64,000 bases of DNA, taken from the NCBI RefSeq assembly GCF_965249985.1, contig NZ_OZ252280.1. The stretch is one strand, 5' to 3'. The position numbers were made by a program, and so were the translations under genes. The notes under the pieces are model-generated. The model did no database searches and was not told the origin of the DNA. It saw only the letters and a list, made by a program, of their open reading frames with translations. The stretch is from Algiphilus sp022763315. GTDB taxonomy: Bacteria > Pseudomonadota > Gammaproteobacteria > Nevskiales > Nevskiaceae. Positions 43,163 through 52,427 of the stretch are shown here, piece by piece; positions within the stretch are counted from its first letter, which is position 1, and every line of letters starts with the position of its first letter.

Positions 43163-44677
43163 TTACTGCTCCGGACGCATCTGTGGGAACAGCAGCACGT
43201 CCCGGATCGAGGCCGAGTCCGTGAAAAACATGGCAAGACGGTCCACGCCAATGCCGGCACCGGCGGTGGGCGGCATGCCGTACTCCAGCGCGCGGATGTA
43301 GTCGGCGTCGTAGACCATGGCTTCGTCGTCGCCGGCGTCCTTGGCCGCGACCTGGGCGCGAAAGCGCTCCGCCTGATCGTCCGGGTCGTTCAGCTCCGAA
43401 AAGCCGTTGGCGACTTCACGACCGGCAAGGAAAAACTCGAAGCGGTCGGTGACGTCCGGATTGTCGTCGTTGCGCCGCGCCAGCGGAGACACTTCGGCCG
43501 GATAGGCCGTGATGAAGGTGGGCGCGCTCAGGCGATGCTCCACCGTCTTCTCAAACAGTTCGGTGAGCAGCTTGCCCCAGCCGTAGCTGTCCTTGACATC
43601 CCCGCCGGCGGCGCGCGTCACCTCGGCGAGACGGGCGCGGTCGTCAAGCACGGCGGGGTCCAGATCCGGGTTGTAGGCCAGCACCGCCTCGCGCATCGAC
43701 ATGCGCGTGAAGGGCTGCGACAGATCGTAATCCGTCCCCTGATAGTGCACCGTGGTGTCGCCGAGCACCGCAAGGGCGGCATCGCGCACCAGATGCTCGA
43801 TGCGTTCCATGACGTCGCGATAGTCACTGTGCGCCTGGTAGAACTCGAGCATGGTGAACTCGGGGTTATGTCGGGTCGACAGCCCTTCGTTGCGGAAATT
43901 GCGGTTGATCTCGTAGACCCGCTCGAAGCCGCCAACCACCAGGCGCTTCAGATAGAGCTCCGGGGCGATGCGCAGATACATGTCCCGACCGAGCGCGTGG
44001 TAGTGCGTCACGAAGGGCTTGGCGGCTGCGCCGCCGGGAATGGGCTGCAGCATCGGTGTTTCGACTTCGATGAAGTCGAGGGCATCGAAGAAATCCCGCA
44101 TGAAGCGCAACAGCCGCGTGCGTCGCCGGAACGTCTCGCGCGCGCTGGCGTTCATCGTGAGGTCGACATAGCGCTGGCGATAGCGCTGCTCGACATCGGT
44201 CAGCCCCGCCCATTTCTCGGGCAGCGGACGCAACGACTTGACCAGCAGACGGATCGTCTCGGCCTTGATGGTCAGCTCACCCGCCTTGGTGCGGAACATC
44301 GTGCCTTCCAGCCCCACGATGTCGCCCACGTCCCAGCCCTTGAAGGCCTTGTAGCAATCCTCGCCCACGGTATCGCGCTGCAAAAAGGCCTGGATGCGAC
44401 CGCTGCTGTCCTGCACGCTGATGAAACTGGCCTTGCCCATGACCCGCTTGGCCATGATGCGTCCGGCGACCGCGTGACGATGGGCCTGCTGCTCCAGCCC
44501 CTCGTCGTCGAGCTCGCCATAGAGACCGTGCAGGCACTCGGCCGTGGCGTCGGGGCGAAAGTCGTTCGGGTAGCTCTGGCCCAGGGCGCGCAGGGCAGCG
44601 AGCTTCTCCCGCCGTTGGGCGATGACGAAATTCTCGTCGCTGTCCTGGGCCTGCTTGCTGTTTTTCTGATCGCTCAT
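43163..44677 (-). CDS. lysS: Lysyl-tRNA synthetase (class II)
   Basis: Charges tRNA-Lys. The 504-residue protein has an OB-fold anticodon domain (about residues 65-150) and class II motifs: motif 1 near FIEVETPMLQPIPGGA, motif 2 FRNEGLSTRHNPEFTMLEFY and motif 3 GAGIGVDRLAM. Its ATG overlaps the prfB stop as ATGA, the same prfB-lysS pairing as in E. coli. A short stretch of 202 bases between its stop and the kinase gene start shows no feature. Confidence 0.98.
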   Translation of the reverse strand: MSDQKNSKQAQDSDENFVIAQRREKLAALRALGQSYPNDFRPDATAECLHGLYGELDDEGLEQQAHRHAVAGRIMAKRVMGKASFISVQDSSGRIQAFLQRDTVGEDCYKAFKGWDVGDIVGLEGTMFRTKAGELTIKAETIRLLVKSLRPLPEKWAGLTDVEQRYRQRYVDLTMNASARETFRRRTRLLRFMRDFFDALDFIEVETPMLQPIPGGAAAKPFVTHYHALGRDMYLRIAPELYLKRLVVGGFERVYEINRNFRNEGLSTRHNPEFTMLEFYQAHSDYRDVMERIEHLVRDAALAVLGDTTVHYQGTDYDLSQPFTRMSMREAVLAYNPDLDPAVLDDRARLAEVTRAAGGDVKDSYGWGKLLTELFEKTVEHRLSAPTFITAYPAEVSPLARRNDDNPDVTDRFEFFLAGREVANGFSELNDPDDQAERFRAQVAAKDAGDDEAMVYDADYIRALEYGMPPTAGAGIGVDRLAMFFTDSASIRDVLLFPQMRPEQ

Positions 44678-45769
44678 AGTCCCTGCTTCAGACTGGCCTC
44701 GATGAAGGGGTCGAGATGTCCATTGAGAACGCGCTGGGTGTCGCTGATCTCGACGTTGGTGCGTAGATCCTTGATGCGCGACTGATCCAGGACATAGGAC
44801 CTGATTTGGTTGCCCCAGCCGATGTCACTCTTGCTGTCTTCCACGGCCTGGCGCTCGGCCTCGCGTTTGGACATCTCCAACTCGTATAGGCGGGCGCGCA
44901 GCATCTTCATGGCCTGGTCGCGGTTCTTGTGCTGGCTGCGTTCGTTCTGACAGGCCACCACCACGCCCGTAGGCAGGTGCGTCAAGCGGACGGCAGAGTC
45001 CGTCTTGTTGACGTGCTGTCCGCCGGCGCCGGAGGATCGGTAGGTATCGACGCGCAGATCCGCCGGATTGATCTCGATCTCGAAGCTGTCATCAATCTCG
45101 GGGGAGACGAAGACCGCCGCGAAGGAGGTATGGCGGCGTGCCCCGGAGTCGAAGGGCGACTTGCGCACCAGACGGTGGACCCCCGTTTCGGTACGCAGCC
45201 AGCCGAAGGCGTAGTCGCCGCGCACCATCAGCGTGGCCGACTTGATGCCGGCAACATCGCCCGCCGAACACTCCATCAGTTCGTGCTCGAAGCCATGCTC
45301 GTCGCACCAGCGCAGATACATGCGCAGCAGCATTTCCGCCCAGTCCTGTGCCTCGGTGCCACCGGAGCCGGCCTGAATATCCAGGAAGGCGTTGGTCGCG
45401 TCCATCTCACCGGAGAACATGCGCTGGAATTCCAGCTTCTCCGCGCTGCTGCGATAGCGTTCGACATCCGCGGCGATCTCGTCGATGGTTGCGCGGTCAT
45501 TCTCCGCTTCGGCCATCTCCAGCAGCTCAAGTGCATCCGCGAGGCCGGATTCCGCTTCCCGCAGCGGTTGCACGACCTCGGTCAGCCGGGCGCGCTCTTT
45601 GCCCAGCGACTGCGCTTCCTCGGGCTTGTTCCAGACCTCCGGATGCTCGAGTTCACCGTCGATCTCAGCGACGCGGTCCTGCTTTTCCTGGTAGTCAAAG
45701 ATAGCCCCGCAGCGCGTCGAAACGCGCCTGCAGGGCTGTAATCTCTTGCTTGATGTGGTGGGCTTCCAT
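44674..45769 (-). CDS. prfB: Peptide chain release factor 2, made by programmed +1 frameshift
   Basis: Recognises UGA and UAA. The first frame (ATG 45769) encodes 24 residues ending RGYL and then a UGA at 45697-45695; skipping one base continues as DYQEKQDRV for 340 residues. Total 364, matching E. coli RF2 (365). The SPF anticodon-like motif is in RKSPFDSG, and the catalytic GGQ in SGAGGQHVNKTDSAVRLTH (cited as GAGGQHVNK). The internal stop is regulatory, not a mutation. Confidence 0.97.
45694..45709 (-). promoter_or_regulatory. prfB autoregulatory +1 frameshift site
   Basis: On the minus strand the bases read CGGGGC, TAT, CTT, TGA, C: a Shine-Dalgarno-like element three bases before the slippery CTT and an in-frame UGA. 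This is the classical RF2 signal, which makes frameshifting rise when RF2 is scarce. Confidence 0.95.
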
Positions 45770-45882
45770 GGCGTAGCGCAACGGTCCAGCTTGTCGTGAA
45801 GGTGCGCGAGTGTACGCATTGCGCGCATTCCGCGCACGCGCGCGCCAGCCGCTTGCGCCGACACAATGAAGACTGCCGCTGC

Positions 45883-45888
45883 TATAGT
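45883..45888 (+). promoter_or_regulatory. Possible -10 element for the OmpA-family gene
   Basis: TATAGT lies 50 bases before the ATG of the OmpA-family gene, in the 168-base gap between it and divergent prfB. A matching -35 at correct spacing was not clear (CCGACA at 19 bases is the best). The ribosome site GGGGAGA lies 6 nt before the ATG. Confidence 0.35.
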
Positions 45889-45937
45889 CTGGTGACGCGC
45901 TTCGGGAGTCCTGCGCACACCATTCAGGGGAGAATTC

Positions 45938-47170
45938 ATGGTCAAACGAGTCACTACGGCGCTGCTTGCGGCCGCGGGTATCGCCTACGCCACGCAGGGT
46001 GCCGCTCAAATCGAGGACGATCGCTACTACATCGCCCCCAGCTTTTCCTACTCCGTGGTCGATGGCGACCGCATGACGGACAATGGCCTCGGCGGCCAGA
46101 TCGCGTTGGGCAAGAGCCTGACACGCAATCTCACCTTCGAACTCAGCGGTTTCTACGATACCTATGACGCGGAGTTCAGCGACCAGAGCGGCGAGCTGAC
46201 CGGCGTCGGCCTCGCGCTCAATATGTTTCCGGTCGAGGAACGCAGTGACTTCTACATCCGCGCCGCACTGCACTACGGTGAAACCACGGACGCCCCTTGC
46301 ACCGTGCAACCGGGTTTCACCAGCTGCAAGACGGACTATGACAGCGTGGTGTTCGACTTTGGCGCCGGCGCGCTGATCAAGGCGCCCTTCCTCAACTTCA
46401 TCAACGAAGGAACCGCCATCCGGCCGGAAGTGGTGTATCGGATGGACTCACATGAGGAAGGATCTGTCGGCCGCGGCAACGGCGACGCATTCTATGACGC
46501 CGTCTTCCGGATCGGTTTGCAGATTCCTCTGGGTTCGATCTACGAGGAGCCCAAGGAGCCGGAACCTGAAGCCCGCGTGGTCGAGGCGGACCGGCCGCAA
46601 TGCCCGGCCTATCCGAACCTACCCTCGGACGTTGCCGTGGGTGCGGATGGCTGCCCGTTGGACGACGATGCCGACGGCGTGCCGAACTTCGAGGACCAAT
46701 GCCCGGGCACCGCAGCCGGCATTGCGGTCAATGCGCAGGGCTGCGAATTGCCGCTGTCGCAGTGCCGCCCGCCCTTCCCCGGTGAAGACACCGACGATCG
46801 TGGCTGCGCCATGGGCGATACCGTCGTGCTGCGGGGTGTGACCTTTAATTTCGACAGCGCGCGTATCACGCCCGATGCCCGCGTCATCCTTGATGATGTG
46901 GCCGATGTCCTGCTCGACGAGCCGGGTCTGGTGGTGGAAATTGGCGGCCATACCGACAGCAAGGGCGCCAGTGCCTATAACCAGCAGCTGTCCAGCGAGC
47001 GTGCGGACGCCGTCGTCGACTACCTGCTGGACCGCGGTGTGGCGCCGGACCAGCTGGAGGCCGAGGGCTATGGCGAGACACAACCCATCGCCAGCAATGA
47101 CACCGAAGACGGCCGGGAGATGAACCGTCGCGTCGAGCTCCGCATCCTGGAGACGCGCGACGACGTCTAA
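45938..47170 (+). CDS. OmpA family outer-membrane protein with thrombospondin type 3-like linker
   Basis: 410-residue outer-membrane protein. Signal peptide ends near YATQGAAQ-IE; an eight-strand beta-barrel domain occupies about residues 25-205; a calcium-binding-like linker with DDDADGVPNFEDQCPG (TSP3 repeat) and several cysteines follows; the C-terminal OmpA peptidoglycan-binding domain carries FNFDSARITPDARVIL, IGGHTDSKGASAYNQQLS and RRVEL. It resembles OprF-like porins. It has its own ribosome site and terminator, so it is monocistronic. Confidence 0.93.
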   Translation: MVKRVTTALLAAAGIAYATQGAAQIEDDRYYIAPSFSYSVVDGDRMTDNGLGGQIALGKSLTRNLTFELSGFYDTYDAEFSDQSGELTGVGLALNMFPVEERSDFYIRAALHYGETTDAPCTVQPGFTSCKTDYDSVVFDFGAGALIKAPFLNFINEGTAIRPEVVYRMDSHEEGSVGRGNGDAFYDAVFRIGLQIPLGSIYEEPKEPEPEARVVEADRPQCPAYPNLPSDVAVGADGCPLDDDADGVPNFEDQCPGTAAGIAVNAQGCELPLSQCRPPFPGEDTDDRGCAMGDTVVLRGVTFNFDSARITPDARVILDDVADVLLDEPGLVVEIGGHTDSKGASAYNQQLSSERADAVVDYLLDRGVAPDQLEAEGYGETQPIASNDTEDGREMNRRVELRILETRDDV

Positions 47171-47199
47171 GCGCCACGCAGCAACGGCATGGCATGACA

Positions 47200-47231
47200 G
47201 GCCCCGCCCCGACCGGCGGGGCCTTTCTTTT
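47200..47231 (+). terminator. Intrinsic terminator after the OmpA-family gene
   Basis: Nine-base arms GGCCCCGCC (47200-47208) and GGCGGGGCC (47215-47223) with a 6-base loop are followed by TTTCTTTT. The hairpin starts 30 bases after the OmpA-family stop. Confidence 0.92.
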
Positions 47232-47313
47232 GGGCGTACCACAGCCCGAGCGCTGCGCCAGCGCCGTCCAGCCTGGCCTTGTCAGCAGGCGCGAAGCTGC
47301 GCATGCTGATGAA

Positions 47314-47796
47314 ATGAACGCGGCATCCACAAGCGAGGGGCGGCCCAGCACGCTGGAGGAGGCGATCGCCCGCCAGTGCATCGATCCGGTGGTGCTTCTG
47401 CATCCTCAGGGCATCGCCCTACCGCAAGGGCTCTCACCGGACCACCGCCAGCTTCAGGCGACGTCGGAGATCGCCGAGACGCTGGATCCACCACGCGCGG
47501 GCTTGGCGGTCCTCACCGCGGAGTGGCTGGGGGTGGCTGCAGAGCAAGACTGCCTGGAACGTGCGCTGGCTGCGCTGCGCGATCTCTACGCCCAGGCGGT
47601 GCTCGCCTTAGCCGATGCCAGCTGTCCCCTCGCGCCCGCACAATGGCGGTCGCTGGGCTTTCTGCCCCACTGGCATGACGAGAACACCGGCCTGACGCTG
47701 CAGGGCTTCAACCTTTACGACTACAAGCACCGTCCTGACTGGCTCAATGCCAAGCACTGGGCCAATCCAGACCTGTGGGACGTGTACCGCTGGTAA
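47314..47796 (+). CDS. DUF6231-like hypothetical protein
   Basis: 160-residue soluble protein with no signal peptide. Its C-terminal part, with WRSLGFLPHW, a YDYKHRPDW segment and the ending HWANPDLWDVYRW, resembles DUF6231 proteins of Pseudomonas, for which no function is known. The start ATG 47314 is preferred because the longer frame would begin inside the OmpA terminator. It sits between that terminator and the convergent ALDH gene (7-base gap). Family assignment is from memory of the C-terminal signature and should be treated as moderate. Confidence 0.65.
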   Translation: MNAASTSEGRPSTLEEAIARQCIDPVVLLHPQGIALPQGLSPDHRQLQATSEIAETLDPPRAGLAVLTAEWLGVAAEQDCLERALAALRDLYAQAVLALADASCPLAPAQWRSLGFLPHWHDENTGLTLQGFNLYDYKHRPDWLNAKHWANPDLWDVYRW

Positions 47797-47803
47797 ACAG
47801 GGA

Positions 47804-49306
47804 TCAGCGCTGGCGCTTGAAGACGCTGGTGACCTTGATCAGCCCGTTGATGCCGCGTACCACCGCATCCGGTACCGCCAGCGGACGGTCGAACATCGAC
47901 CCCATCATCTTCTTGAATTTGTCGCTGTAGGGCGGGTACATCATGTTCGGGTCCCCTACGGGCGGCCCCTCTTCCACGATGGAGCGCTGGTTGGAGCATT
48001 CCAGGAAGGTGAAGTGACCGCCGATACGGCCAATGCCACTGGCATTCACGCCGCCGAAGGGCAGATGGGGATTGGTCCCCGACTGAATCATGTTGTGATT
48101 GACCACCGTGCTGCCGGCGGTGGTACGCGCCAGGAACCAGTCAATGGCTTCGCGATCCTTGGCGTAGATGTAGAGCGCCAGCGGCTTGGCGCGGCGCTTG
48201 ATGATCTCGATGACCTCTTCGCGATCCTTCCAGCCCACGACGGCAATAGCGGGCCCGAAGATCTCCTCCTGCATGATGCGCATGCCTTCGTCGACATCGC
48301 TGATCACGCAGGGATCGATATGCCGCGCCGCCGGATTGCGTCCGCCGCCACAGTGGAAAGTGGCCCCCTTCTCGCGGGCGTCGTCGAGCAGTGCCGCGAC
48401 CCGCTCGAAATGGCGGTCGTTGATGATGCAGGGGTACTCCGGACTGGCCTCGTAACCAGCGCCGTCAGGGTTGTACATTGCCTGGATGTTGCGCGCCAAG
48501 GCCTCGCAGAAAGCGGCCTTTACCGATTCGTGCACCAGAGCGTAATCCGGCGCGATGCAGACCTGACCGGCGTTGCTCAGGCGCCCCCAGGCAATCTTGC
48601 GTGCGGTGTCCTCGATATCGGCGCTGGCATCGATGATGGTCGGGTTCTTGCCGCCCATTTCCAGCGTCACCGATGCGAAGTGTTCGGCTGCGGCCTTCAT
48701 CACGAGCCGGCCCACCTGATGTCCGCCGATGTAGAAAATGTGATTGAAGGGCTGCTGCAACAGCTCCTGCGCCACCTCCGGCCCGCCCTGGAGTACGGTG
48801 AACACGTCCGGCTCCATTGCTCGCGCAACGATGTCGGCGAGCACCGCGGCGGACTGGGGCGCCAGCTCCGACGGCTTGAGCAGCACGCTGTTGCCCGCCG
48901 CCAACGCGCCCACCGCCGGCACCAGTCCGATGGCATAGGGTGCATTCCAGGTGCCGAGCGTCAGCACCACCCCCTTGGGTTCGTAGCGGATATACGACTT
49001 CTTGCCGAGCGTCATGAGCGAGCCCTTCACCGGCTCGGCCTTCATCCATTCGGCCAGATGCTTGCAGGCGTACTCGATCTCGCCCTTGACCATCAGCAGC
49101 TGCTGGTCGATGTCGGTATTGCACAGGCCAAGCTCGGCGTGTGCAGCCTCGTAGATGGCGTCCCGCGCTGCCATGGTTTCCTTCAGCAGGCGCTGCAGGC
49201 GGGCAATGCGGGTCTCGGCCGACTCAAGGGCCAGCGAGGGTGCACGGGCGGCGAGCGCCGCAAAGGCAGGTTGAACCTGACTGGTCGCGTTATCGGGCAT
49301 GGTCAT
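47804..49306 (-). CDS. Aldehyde dehydrogenase family protein, coniferyl-aldehyde dehydrogenase-like
   Basis: 500-residue NAD(P)-dependent aldehyde dehydrogenase. Nucleophile cysteine in LSNAGQVCIAPDY, general-base glutamate in ASVTLEMGGKNP, cofactor motif FYIGGHQVGRLV, and the PFGGVNASGIGRIGG terminus. The class-3 like layout and size match CalB/coniferyl aldehyde dehydrogenase and other hydrophobic-aldehyde enzymes. Its start shares one base with the SDR stop (TAATG), so it is coupled to that gene at the end of the catabolic cluster. Substrate is inferred to be a hydrophobic aldehyde. Confidence 0.88.
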   Translation of the reverse strand: MTMPDNATSQVQPAFAALAARAPSLALESAETRIARLQRLLKETMAARDAIYEAAHAELGLCNTDIDQQLLMVKGEIEYACKHLAEWMKAEPVKGSLMTLGKKSYIRYEPKGVVLTLGTWNAPYAIGLVPAVGALAAGNSVLLKPSELAPQSAAVLADIVARAMEPDVFTVLQGGPEVAQELLQQPFNHIFYIGGHQVGRLVMKAAAEHFASVTLEMGGKNPTIIDASADIEDTARKIAWGRLSNAGQVCIAPDYALVHESVKAAFCEALARNIQAMYNPDGAGYEASPEYPCIINDRHFERVAALLDDAREKGATFHCGGGRNPAARHIDPCVISDVDEGMRIMQEEIFGPAIAVVGWKDREEVIEIIKRRAKPLALYIYAKDREAIDWFLARTTAGSTVVNHNMIQSGTNPHLPFGGVNASGIGRIGGHFTFLECSNQRSIVEEGPPVGDPNMMYPPYSDKFKKMMGSMFDRPLAVPDAVVRGINGLIKVTSVFKRQR

Positions 49307-50172
49307 TACACCTTGGCTGCCGGAATCTTGTAGGCACCCCGGATCAATGCCTCAAAGCTGCCCGATGGCAGCAGACGGCTCATGACGCCGAGGGGCTTGG
49401 CATCGCTGCCCACGCAGTACCACGCTTTCAGCTTGCGCTGGGCCACGATCTTGAGGATTTCATCCGTGACGGCGTCCGGCGTGTTGCCCTTCTTCTCGAT
49501 CATGTCGGGCAGCAGCTCGGTAATGCCGCGCTTGAGATATTCCGCATAGGTCGACTTGACCGGCTCAGGCTGCGCGTTCCAGGAACCGAGCGTGGTCTCG
49601 CGCGAATTGGCCGTCATGCCGGTCTTGACCGCGCCCGGCCAGATCGAGGTGACCTGCACCCCAAAGGGCGCCAGCTCGTTGCGCAACGTCAATGTCAGGC
49701 CATGCACGGCATGCTTGGACATGCTGTAGGCGCCGGCCATCGGCGGGCTTGCGAGCACCGCACCGGAACCGAAGTTCAAGATCTTCGCGGGCTGCGGCGC
49801 ACGCCGCACCATGGGAAGGAAGGCCTGACACACCCGAAGCTGACCGAAGGTGTTGATCTCAAATAGCTTGGGCACCAACTCCATATCGATGCCTTCAACC
49901 AGACCGGTGGCCACATTGGCCACCCCCGCCACATTCATCAGCAGGTCGAGCCCCTCGCGACCAAGCTGGTCGTTGACCTGTTCGGCGCTGGCGCGAACCG
50001 ATGCGTTGTCGGATACGTCCTGCTCGATCATCGTCACGCCTTCGACCTCGCCGAGATCGGTCTCCGCGCCCGGCAGTACGCCCGCGAACACCCGCCAGCC
50101 CTGCCCGGCGAGTTTCTTGGCGAGCATGTTGCCCTGGCCGACGGCGGCGCCGGTGATGAATGCGCTTTTCAT
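49306..50172 (-). CDS. Short-chain dehydrogenase/reductase
   Basis: 288-residue SDR. Cofactor motif ITGAAVGQGNMLAKKLAGQG, NVAGV in place of NNAG, catalytic serine in LNFGSGAVL and YSMSK (YxxxK). Start at ATG 50172 with GGAG 7 nt upstream; the longer frame has no homology. It probably oxidises or reduces an alcohol in the same route as the ALDH it precedes. Exact substrate unknown. Confidence 0.9.
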   Translation of the reverse strand: MKSAFITGAAVGQGNMLAKKLAGQGWRVFAGVLPGAETDLGEVEGVTMIEQDVSDNASVRASAEQVNDQLGREGLDLLMNVAGVANVATGLVEGIDMELVPKLFEINTFGQLRVCQAFLPMVRRAPQPAKILNFGSGAVLASPPMAGAYSMSKHAVHGLTLTLRNELAPFGVQVTSIWPGAVKTGMTANSRETTLGSWNAQPEPVKSTYAEYLKRGITELLPDMIEKKGNTPDAVTDEILKIVAQRKLKAWYCVGSDAKPLGVMSRLLPSGSFEALIRGAYKIPAAKV

Positions 50173-50244
50173 GAATGCTCCTTGCTGTAGCCTGCTGCCA
50201 TCGCCGCGCGCCGCCGAAGGCGGCACGCGGTCCTGCATCCCTGT

Positions 50245-51627
50245 CTAGCGGCCGCGCCGCGCGAGGCCTTCGGGGCTGAAGTTCGAAGGCTTCAGCGGTT
50301 CATTCAGCTTCCACCAGTTGTCGCCGGACTCGTTGACCAGATAACCCGCCTCGTAGGTCTGGGCCGTCAGGTCGTGATAAATGGTGGCGCCGCGGTGGAA
50401 GGTCTGCGACTGCGGCGAGAAGAAGTAATTGACGAAATTCACGCGCCACAGCTCACCGCGCTTGTCGTAGTTGTCCGCCCACAGTGCCAGCCAAGTATCT
50501 TCATCTGCGTAGACCACGCGCTTGCCGTAGTTGTGGCGCACGCCTTCCTTCTGGGTGCCCTCAATGACCCACACGCGATGCAACTCATAGCGGACGTAGT
50601 CCGGGTTGATCGTTCGCTTACCAATCAGATCGTCATAGCTGAGCGCCGGGTCGTTGATCTTGAAGTTGTGGTACGGGACGTAGAATTCCTTACGCCCCAC
50701 CAAGCGCCAAGAGAAGCGTTCCGGCGATCCATTGAACAGATAGTCGTCGTCGACATTGCGCATGCCGGCCGGCGGCACGGGATAGTCGAAGCCGACCTCC
50801 GGTGCCTGACGCACGCGGCGCAGACCCGGCTGGTACTGCCATGAATTGGTCGCGTCGTCAGAGAAGTTGTTGGGCTGGTAGCCCACCGCCGTGAAACCGG
50901 CATCGCGAGGCGGCTCGAGATACTCCTGGTAGAAGTAGGCGTTGATCTTGTCGGTGTAAGAGCTGCGCTGGTCGGCTGCCGGATGATTGCCAGGGTTGAG
51001 CGTCATATAGCGCACACGCCCATTGGCCACCTGTCCATCGGAATAGACATTGCGGATGTCATATACCGCCTGCTCGGTCCAGGCGCGATGCGGGTTGATG
51101 ACATTCCAGATCGCTTCCAGCCCGTTCTTCGGGAAGGGGAAGGCATGGCCACCGGTGGTGCCGGTGATGCCGAGGCCGCCATCGACGAGCTCTGCGCTGG
51201 TGGCATTCTGCTTCACCACGTCGCATACCCAGTCCTGGAATGCGAAGTCGCGACGGCTCGGATAGACCTTCATGTAGAAGTCATCCGGGTACTTCTGAAG
51301 CAACGCCTTCTGGCCGGGCGTCAGCTTGTCGGCGTATTCGGCCATATTGCTGGCATTGATCGTGAACAAGGCCTCTTCGTCGGCATAGGGACCCGGCAGG
51401 TAGCCGCCCTTGTTGCCGGCGCCTGGCCAGGTGCCCTGGAACTTGCCGGTGTACTCGGCCACCCCGCTCTCCGATCCAGCGCGAATGGCGCCCATGCAGG
51501 TGTACTTCTCTCCGCCCAGTTCGGCCGCCTTTTCCGCCGAGACTTTGGCGAAGGCTGAACTGGTGCCCAGTGCCGACACCGCCATCGTGGCAATCGCGAG
51601 ATGGCGGAGCGCTGTTTGTACATGCAT
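50245..51627 (-). CDS. DUF1329 domain-containing protein (exported)
   Basis: 460-residue protein from ATG 51627 (GGAGG 9 nt upstream). It has a cleavable signal peptide (AIATMAVSALGTSSAFA-KV) and the DUF1329 domain, with features such as TCMGAIRAG, RRDFAFQDWVCDV, GGHAFPFPKNGLEAIWN, RRVRQAPEVGFDYP and the RVWVIEGTQKEGVRHNYGKR stretch. The DUF1329 fold is related to LolA-like lipoprotein-sorting proteins, and family members are often located near catabolic genes for hydrophobic compounds. A role in uptake of hydrophobic substrate is inference. Confidence 0.9.
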   Translation of the reverse strand: MHVQTALRHLAIATMAVSALGTSSAFAKVSAEKAAELGGEKYTCMGAIRAGSESGVAEYTGKFQGTWPGAGNKGGYLPGPYADEEALFTINASNMAEYADKLTPGQKALLQKYPDDFYMKVYPSRRDFAFQDWVCDVVKQNATSAELVDGGLGITGTTGGHAFPFPKNGLEAIWNVINPHRAWTEQAVYDIRNVYSDGQVANGRVRYMTLNPGNHPAADQRSSYTDKINAYFYQEYLEPPRDAGFTAVGYQPNNFSDDATNSWQYQPGLRRVRQAPEVGFDYPVPPAGMRNVDDDYLFNGSPERFSWRLVGRKEFYVPYHNFKINDPALSYDDLIGKRTINPDYVRYELHRVWVIEGTQKEGVRHNYGKRVVYADEDTWLALWADNYDKRGELWRVNFVNYFFSPQSQTFHRGATIYHDLTAQTYEAGYLVNESGDNWWKLNEPLKPSNFSPEGLARRGR

Positions 51628-51756
51628 CGTGGTGTCCTCCGTACCGCACCGGTGTGGTGGCAGCAGTTGTTCTGAAATGGTCCTAAAGCGCAGGTAAGAA
51701 GCCAGCGCGACGATAGTGTGCACGCTGAATGTTTCCGTCATCGTCCGAACTGACGA

Positions 51757-52233
51757 CTAGCGATAGTCATCCAATAGCGTGCGCCCGGCCTCGGCCTCCT
51801 GTTCCCCGCGCTTGTCGATATCGGCAGCGACGAACTTTTCGATGCGCTTGCCGACGACTGGAACGTTGGCCTTGATATCCCACTCGTAGCGGGCGACGCA
51901 GGCGTCGTCGCCGTCGGGCTCAATACGGGCGCTGCAGCGCATCTCCAGCGGCATGCCCTGGGGTTCCGCCGTGATATCGCCTACGCCGTCCTTCAGGTTC
52001 CACACCTCGGTGTGCACCACGGCGCCGGCTCCCTTCTTCATGCCCGGCAACTGCACCGGCAGCTGCCGCGAGATGCGGATACGCGCACGTTCACCATCGG
52101 CTTCGTGCTCGATGATCTCGAAATTGGCAATGCCCAGCTTCTGCAACTTGCGTTCATGGAAGCTGCGATCCGCAAACATCTTGAGCACCACCGCAGCTGG
52201 CGCCGGGTAGTGGGATTCACTCTGGTGTTTCAT
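51757..52233 (-). CDS. DUF2505 domain-containing protein
   Basis: 158-residue protein with a START/SRPBCC-like beta-alpha-beta build: YPAPAAVVLKMFADRSFHERKLQKLG near the N-terminus and later VVHTEVWNLKDGVGDI and CVARYEWDIKANVPVVGKRIEKF (each quoted in part: VWNLKDGVGDI, IKANVPVVGKRIE). This is the DUF2505 family, often associated with lipid or steroid genes. It is 28 bp downstream of the rubredoxin stop and likely co-transcribed. Function is unknown; binding a hydrophobic ligand is inferred. Confidence 0.85.
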   Translation of the reverse strand: MKHQSESHYPAPAAVVLKMFADRSFHERKLQKLGIANFEIIEHEADGERARIRISRQLPVQLPGMKKGAGAVVHTEVWNLKDGVGDITAEPQGMPLEMRCSARIEPDGDDACVARYEWDIKANVPVVGKRIEKFVAADIDKRGEQEAEAGRTLLDDYR

Positions 52234-52261
52234 TCAGTCTCCTTCAGGATGCGGCTGTGGT

Positions 52262-52426
52262 TCAGCCGACGTAGGGTTCAAAGGCGGATTTGGGCGAGCC
52301 ACACTCCGGGCAGGCCCAGTCGTCAGGCAGGTCTTCGAACCGGGTTCCGGGTGGAATGCCTTGGTCCGGCAAGCCTTCTGCTTCGTCGTAGATGAAGCCG
52401 CAGATGACGCAGATCCATTGCTGCAT
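52262..52426 (-). CDS. Rubredoxin
   Basis: 54-residue one-iron redox protein. The four cysteines are in WICVICGFIYDEAEG (C6 and C9) and ACPECGSPKSAF (C39 and C42), with the typical Tyr, Trp and Pro around them. The start ATG 52426 lies one base after the P450 stop, so translation is coupled to the P450 gene. Rubredoxins usually feed electrons to alkane hydroxylases; here the partner is not proved. Confidence 0.95.
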   Translation of the reverse strand: MQQWICVICGFIYDEAEGLPDQGIPPGTRFEDLPDDWACPECGSPKSAFEPYVG

Positions 52427-52427
52427 C

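Noticed and set aside
45695..45697. Premature UGA in prfB as a pseudogene sign
   Set aside because: The stop sits in the classical RF2 frameshift context and the joined product has normal length.
47747..49333. Plus-strand frame of over 500 codons antisense to the aldehyde dehydrogenase
   Set aside because: It overlaps a complete ALDH on the other strand and shows no recognisable domain.
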